Source of the DNA: Flavobacterium sp. Leaf82 | Lineage (GTDB): Bacteria; Bacteroidota; Bacteroidia; Flavobacteriales; Flavobacteriaceae | Length of the DNA stretch: 64,000 bases | NCBI RefSeq assembly: GCF_001422725.1 | Contig: NZ_LMMA01000012.1 | Span: 366,967-430,966, forward strand | Reading direction: 5' to 3' | Shown here: piece by piece, positions 61,826-64,000 of the stretch | Layout of the letters: every line of letters starts with the position of its first letter | Numbering within the stretch: the first letter of the stretch is position 1 | The notes under the pieces: generated by a model | What the model was told of the DNA's origin: nothing | Seen by the model: only the letters and a program-made list of their open reading frames with translations | Database searches by the model: none | Translations under genes and position numbers: made by a program

Positions 61826-64000
61826 TGCTGTTTTACTTTTTGCTTATGGTGTAATTTACGCTTGTGGAGGAGGAGACGACTGGGATTTTTTTGGTTATAA
61901 TTCTAATTTCACACCCGAAACATTTACGGATAAATCATATTCGCCGCTTTTTTTATCAGGTGGTATTTTTTACGGAATTGGTTTTGATACCCAACACAAT
62001 TCCAGATTTAATGATGACATAAAATCAGATTGGGCAAATTACCTAAAAGGGAAAGTTGATGCTGCAACAGTTTCTTATTTTTTAATTGGGGAAGAAACGC
62101 CAATGTATTCTTCTGAGAAAAAAACGGCTCAAAACAAAACCGACATTACTCAGCTTCATGTATTCTTTAAAAATAAAAAAGAGAATCAGACTTCTTTAAA
62201 ATGGGGTAAAAAGATTAATCTGAAAGATGCCAAAGTAAAAAGCTTTATTGAGTTTTTATATTTGGCACAAAAAATAGAAACGGTATCTACTAATACTGAT
62301 TATTGGAGTTATGATCCTGTTGTGGCCAAAACTTTTAATGATCTAAAAATGATTCAGTCCATAGAGAATGTCTACAATACAACTTCAGATTCGTTCCTGA
62401 AAAACAGATATTGGTTTCTTACCGCAAAAGCTTATTTCTATAGTAATAACAAGAAAAAAACAATTGAATTTTTTAATAAAACAGAATCTTCTGTGGCGAA
62501 AAATACCTTGTATTATCGCGCACTTTCTTATGTAGCGGGAATCAATTACCAACAGAAAAAATATTCGACTTCAAATTATTTATACGCTCAGGTATTCGAT
62601 AAATGTCCTGAACTAAGAATTGTAACGGCTTATAGTTTTCATCCGCAAAATGAATCCGATTGGAATAAGTCTTTGGCAATGGCCAAAAACAACAAAGAAA
62701 AAGCGGCACTTTGGGCAGTTCACGGTTATTATAAAGATGAAACCCAGGCAATAGGTAAAATTTATGAATTAGATCCTAAAAGCGAACACCTCAATTATTT
62801 ATTGACCAGATTGGTGAATAATCAGGAGCAGAGTATAAATAATTCATTTGAGGTAAAAACAAATACAGATGATTATAGTTCGCCGTCTGTTAAGCAGACT
62901 ATTGTTGAAAACAGAGAAGCAAACAAGATCAAAATGAATGCGAAAGCATTTGATTTAGTCGCTAAAATTGCTGCTTCAGGAAACACAGAGAAACCTTATT
63001 TATGGGATATTTCATTGGGATATTTGCAAACTCTAAAAGGAGATTATGCTGCTGCAGATACTAATTTGAATAAAGCAGAAAAAACAATGCCTAAAACCGA
63101 ATTGGCAAATTACCAATTGCGATTGCTGCGTTTTATAAATAATATGAGTAAAATTGATAAGCTTACAGATAAAAACGAAAAAACAATCCTGGCAGATTTG
63201 AATTGGTTGTATAACGAACTTCCCAAAACATATAAAGGGGAGGAATTCCGTTATCAAAATGCGGCGCAATGGAGCAAGAATTATTTGGCTACCTTATATA
63301 GAGCAAAGCAAAATCCGGTAATGGTAGAATTATTTGGCGGAGACTCTCATTCTAATTTGTATTATTGGGGTGGAGGAAATGCTTTTTATGATAACGAAAA
63401 GAATTTGTTAGACATGAAATCATTTTTGGCTAAGCCAAATAAAACCGAAATTGAGAAAATTGGAGTTGGAATTTATTACCTGAAATTAAAGGATATAAAT
63501 AGTTTCCAGGCGGTTCAGGCAACATTCAAAAATAAAATTCCCGAAGCAATTGCTTTTATTCAGCAAACAGACTCAGTTCAATACTATACTTTTTTAGGAA
63601 ATCCGTTTAACGGGAATATAAAAGATTGTCACGATTGCGATCACGAAGCGTATCAAAAAAAGAAATATACGCAAATTGATTTCTTAAATACGATAAAATC
63701 AATGCAGGATAAACTCGCCCAGAAAGAAGATGTTTATACCAATAGTTTATTGTTAGGAAATGCTTTTTATAATATTACTCATTTTGGTAACGGAAGAACT
63801 TTCTATGAAACCACTATTGTAGGTTACGGTTCAAACCCGTATTCATTTAGGGATTCGATGAAAAAGATGATTACCAATTGCGATGTTCCTAAAATGTATT
63901 ATCAAAAAGCATTTGAAGCTGCGACTACAAAAGAGCAAAAAGCAAAATGTATTTATATGTTGGCAAAATGTGAGCGTAACGAATATTATAATAATAAGTA
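61785..64000 (+). CDS. Long TPR-like exported protein, 3' cut by window edge
   Basis: The frame opens at ATG 61785, inside the end of the preceding gene, and has no stop to 64000; about 738 codons are visible. It begins with a signal-like stretch (MKRIFLNKLFLVSSAVLLFAYG) and a CGGGDDW start of the mature part, which may be a lipoprotein Cys. The body is helical with repeat-like units (YWFLTAKAYFYSNNKKKTIEFF, YYRALSYVAGINYQQKKYSTSNYLYAQVF, YLWDISLGYLQTLKGDYAAADTNLNKAEK), as in TPR proteins. A CHDCDHEAY motif lies near residue 617. The function is unknown. Confidence 0.7.
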   Translation, partial: MKRIFLNKLFLVSSAVLLFAYGVIYACGGGDDWDFFGYNSNFTPETFTDKSYSPLFLSGGIFYGIGFDTQHNSRFNDDIKSDWANYLKGKVDAATVSYFLIGEETPMYSSEKKTAQNKTDITQLHVFFKNKKENQTSLKWGKKINLKDAKVKSFIEFLYLAQKIETVSTNTDYWSYDPVVAKTFNDLKMIQSIENVYNTTSDSFLKNRYWFLTAKAYFYSNNKKKTIEFFNKTESSVAKNTLYYRALSYVAGINYQQKKYSTSNYLYAQVFDKCPELRIVTAYSFHPQNESDWNKSLAMAKNNKEKAALWAVHGYYKDETQAIGKIYELDPKSEHLNYLLTRLVNNQEQSINNSFEVKTNTDDYSSPSVKQTIVENREANKIKMNAKAFDLVAKIAASGNTEKPYLWDISLGYLQTLKGDYAAADTNLNKAEKTMPKTELANYQLRLLRFINNMSKIDKLTDKNEKTILADLNWLYNELPKTYKGEEFRYQNAAQWSKNYLATLYRAKQNPVMVELFGGDSHSNLYYWGGGNAFYDNEKNLLDMKSFLAKPNKTEIEKIGVGIYYLKLKDINSFQAVQATFKNKIPEAIAFIQQTDSVQYYTFLGNPFNGNIKDCHDCDHEAYQKKKYTQIDFLNTIKSMQDKLAQKEDVYTNSLLLGNAFYNITHFGNGRTFYETTIVGYGSNPYSFRDSMKKMITNCDVPKMYYQKAFEAATTKEQKAKCIYMLAKCERNEYYNNK

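Noticed and set aside
1..64000. tRNA, rRNA, integrase or transposase genes
   Set aside because: None could be recognised by eye on either strand; a tRNA scan would be decisive for small RNA genes.

Overview
The window looks like chromosomal DNA of a Flavobacterium-like member of the Bacteroidota. The DNA is AT-rich. Promoters fit the Bacteroidota pattern (TTG, about 17-23 bp, then TAnnTTTG), and Shine-Dalgarno sequences are largely absent. The gene content agrees: type IX secretion sorting tails, a SusC/SusD pair, TSP3-repeat OmpA, LytTR regulators and the three-gene sdhCAB operon. No tRNA, rRNA, CRISPR array, transposase or integrase was recognised. Nearly all genes are intact; only the two window edges cut genes.

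Layout. 1-11.5 kb: the 3' end of a PorZ-like gene, an acyltransferase, recO, a T9SS-exported protein, two secreted or envelope proteins of unknown role, ileS with an unusual active-site motif, and a DksA/TraR-like gene. 11.6-12.9 kb: a first pair of Roadblock/LC7-like genes plus a small lysine-rich protein, sitting between dksA-like and lspA. 13-22.5 kb: lspA, an AddA-like helicase-nuclease and an AddB-like partner separated by kbl and a major OmpA-type porin. 22.5-26.9 kb: a small membrane protein coupled to an ABC ATPase, a second Roadblock pair, an alpha/beta hydrolase and ferritin. 27-37 kb: an accessory stretch with pepP, a repeat-rich spacer, an XRE regulator, a beta-helix/DUF4116-like protein, two tandem double-glycine-leader peptides, a membrane-bound LytTR regulator followed by a well-formed LytTR-type operator, and a pair of paralogous membrane proteins. 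37-43.6 kb: HMG-CoA synthase, sdhCAB and a secreted protein. 43.6-58 kb: a carbohydrate locus. 58-64 kb: omega-amidase-like nitrilase, an Ig-like lipoprotein, a lipoprotein and a long TPR-like protein that runs off the edge.

The most coherent system is at 43.6-58.1 kb. A GH20 hexosaminidase and a DeoR regulator face a minus-strand array of M19 dipeptidase, a fold-III PLP enzyme, KDPG aldolase, KDG kinase, RidA, GntP permease, SusD and SusC. Together these genes could take an N-acylated amino-sugar acid (such as N-acetyl-D-glucosaminate from oxidised chitin) to pyruvate and glyceraldehyde-3-phosphate. A 15-bp motif occurs twice in tandem upstream of susC and once, with one mismatch, upstream of the GH20 gene, which suggests one shared regulator.

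Other points worth a second look are the GXHH (swapped HIGH) motif in IleS, the double-glycine peptides beside a LytTR regulator with a 9-N12-9 direct-repeat site, the two paralogous Roadblock gene pairs, and a decayed copy of the recO 3' end about 1.2 kb downstream of recO.
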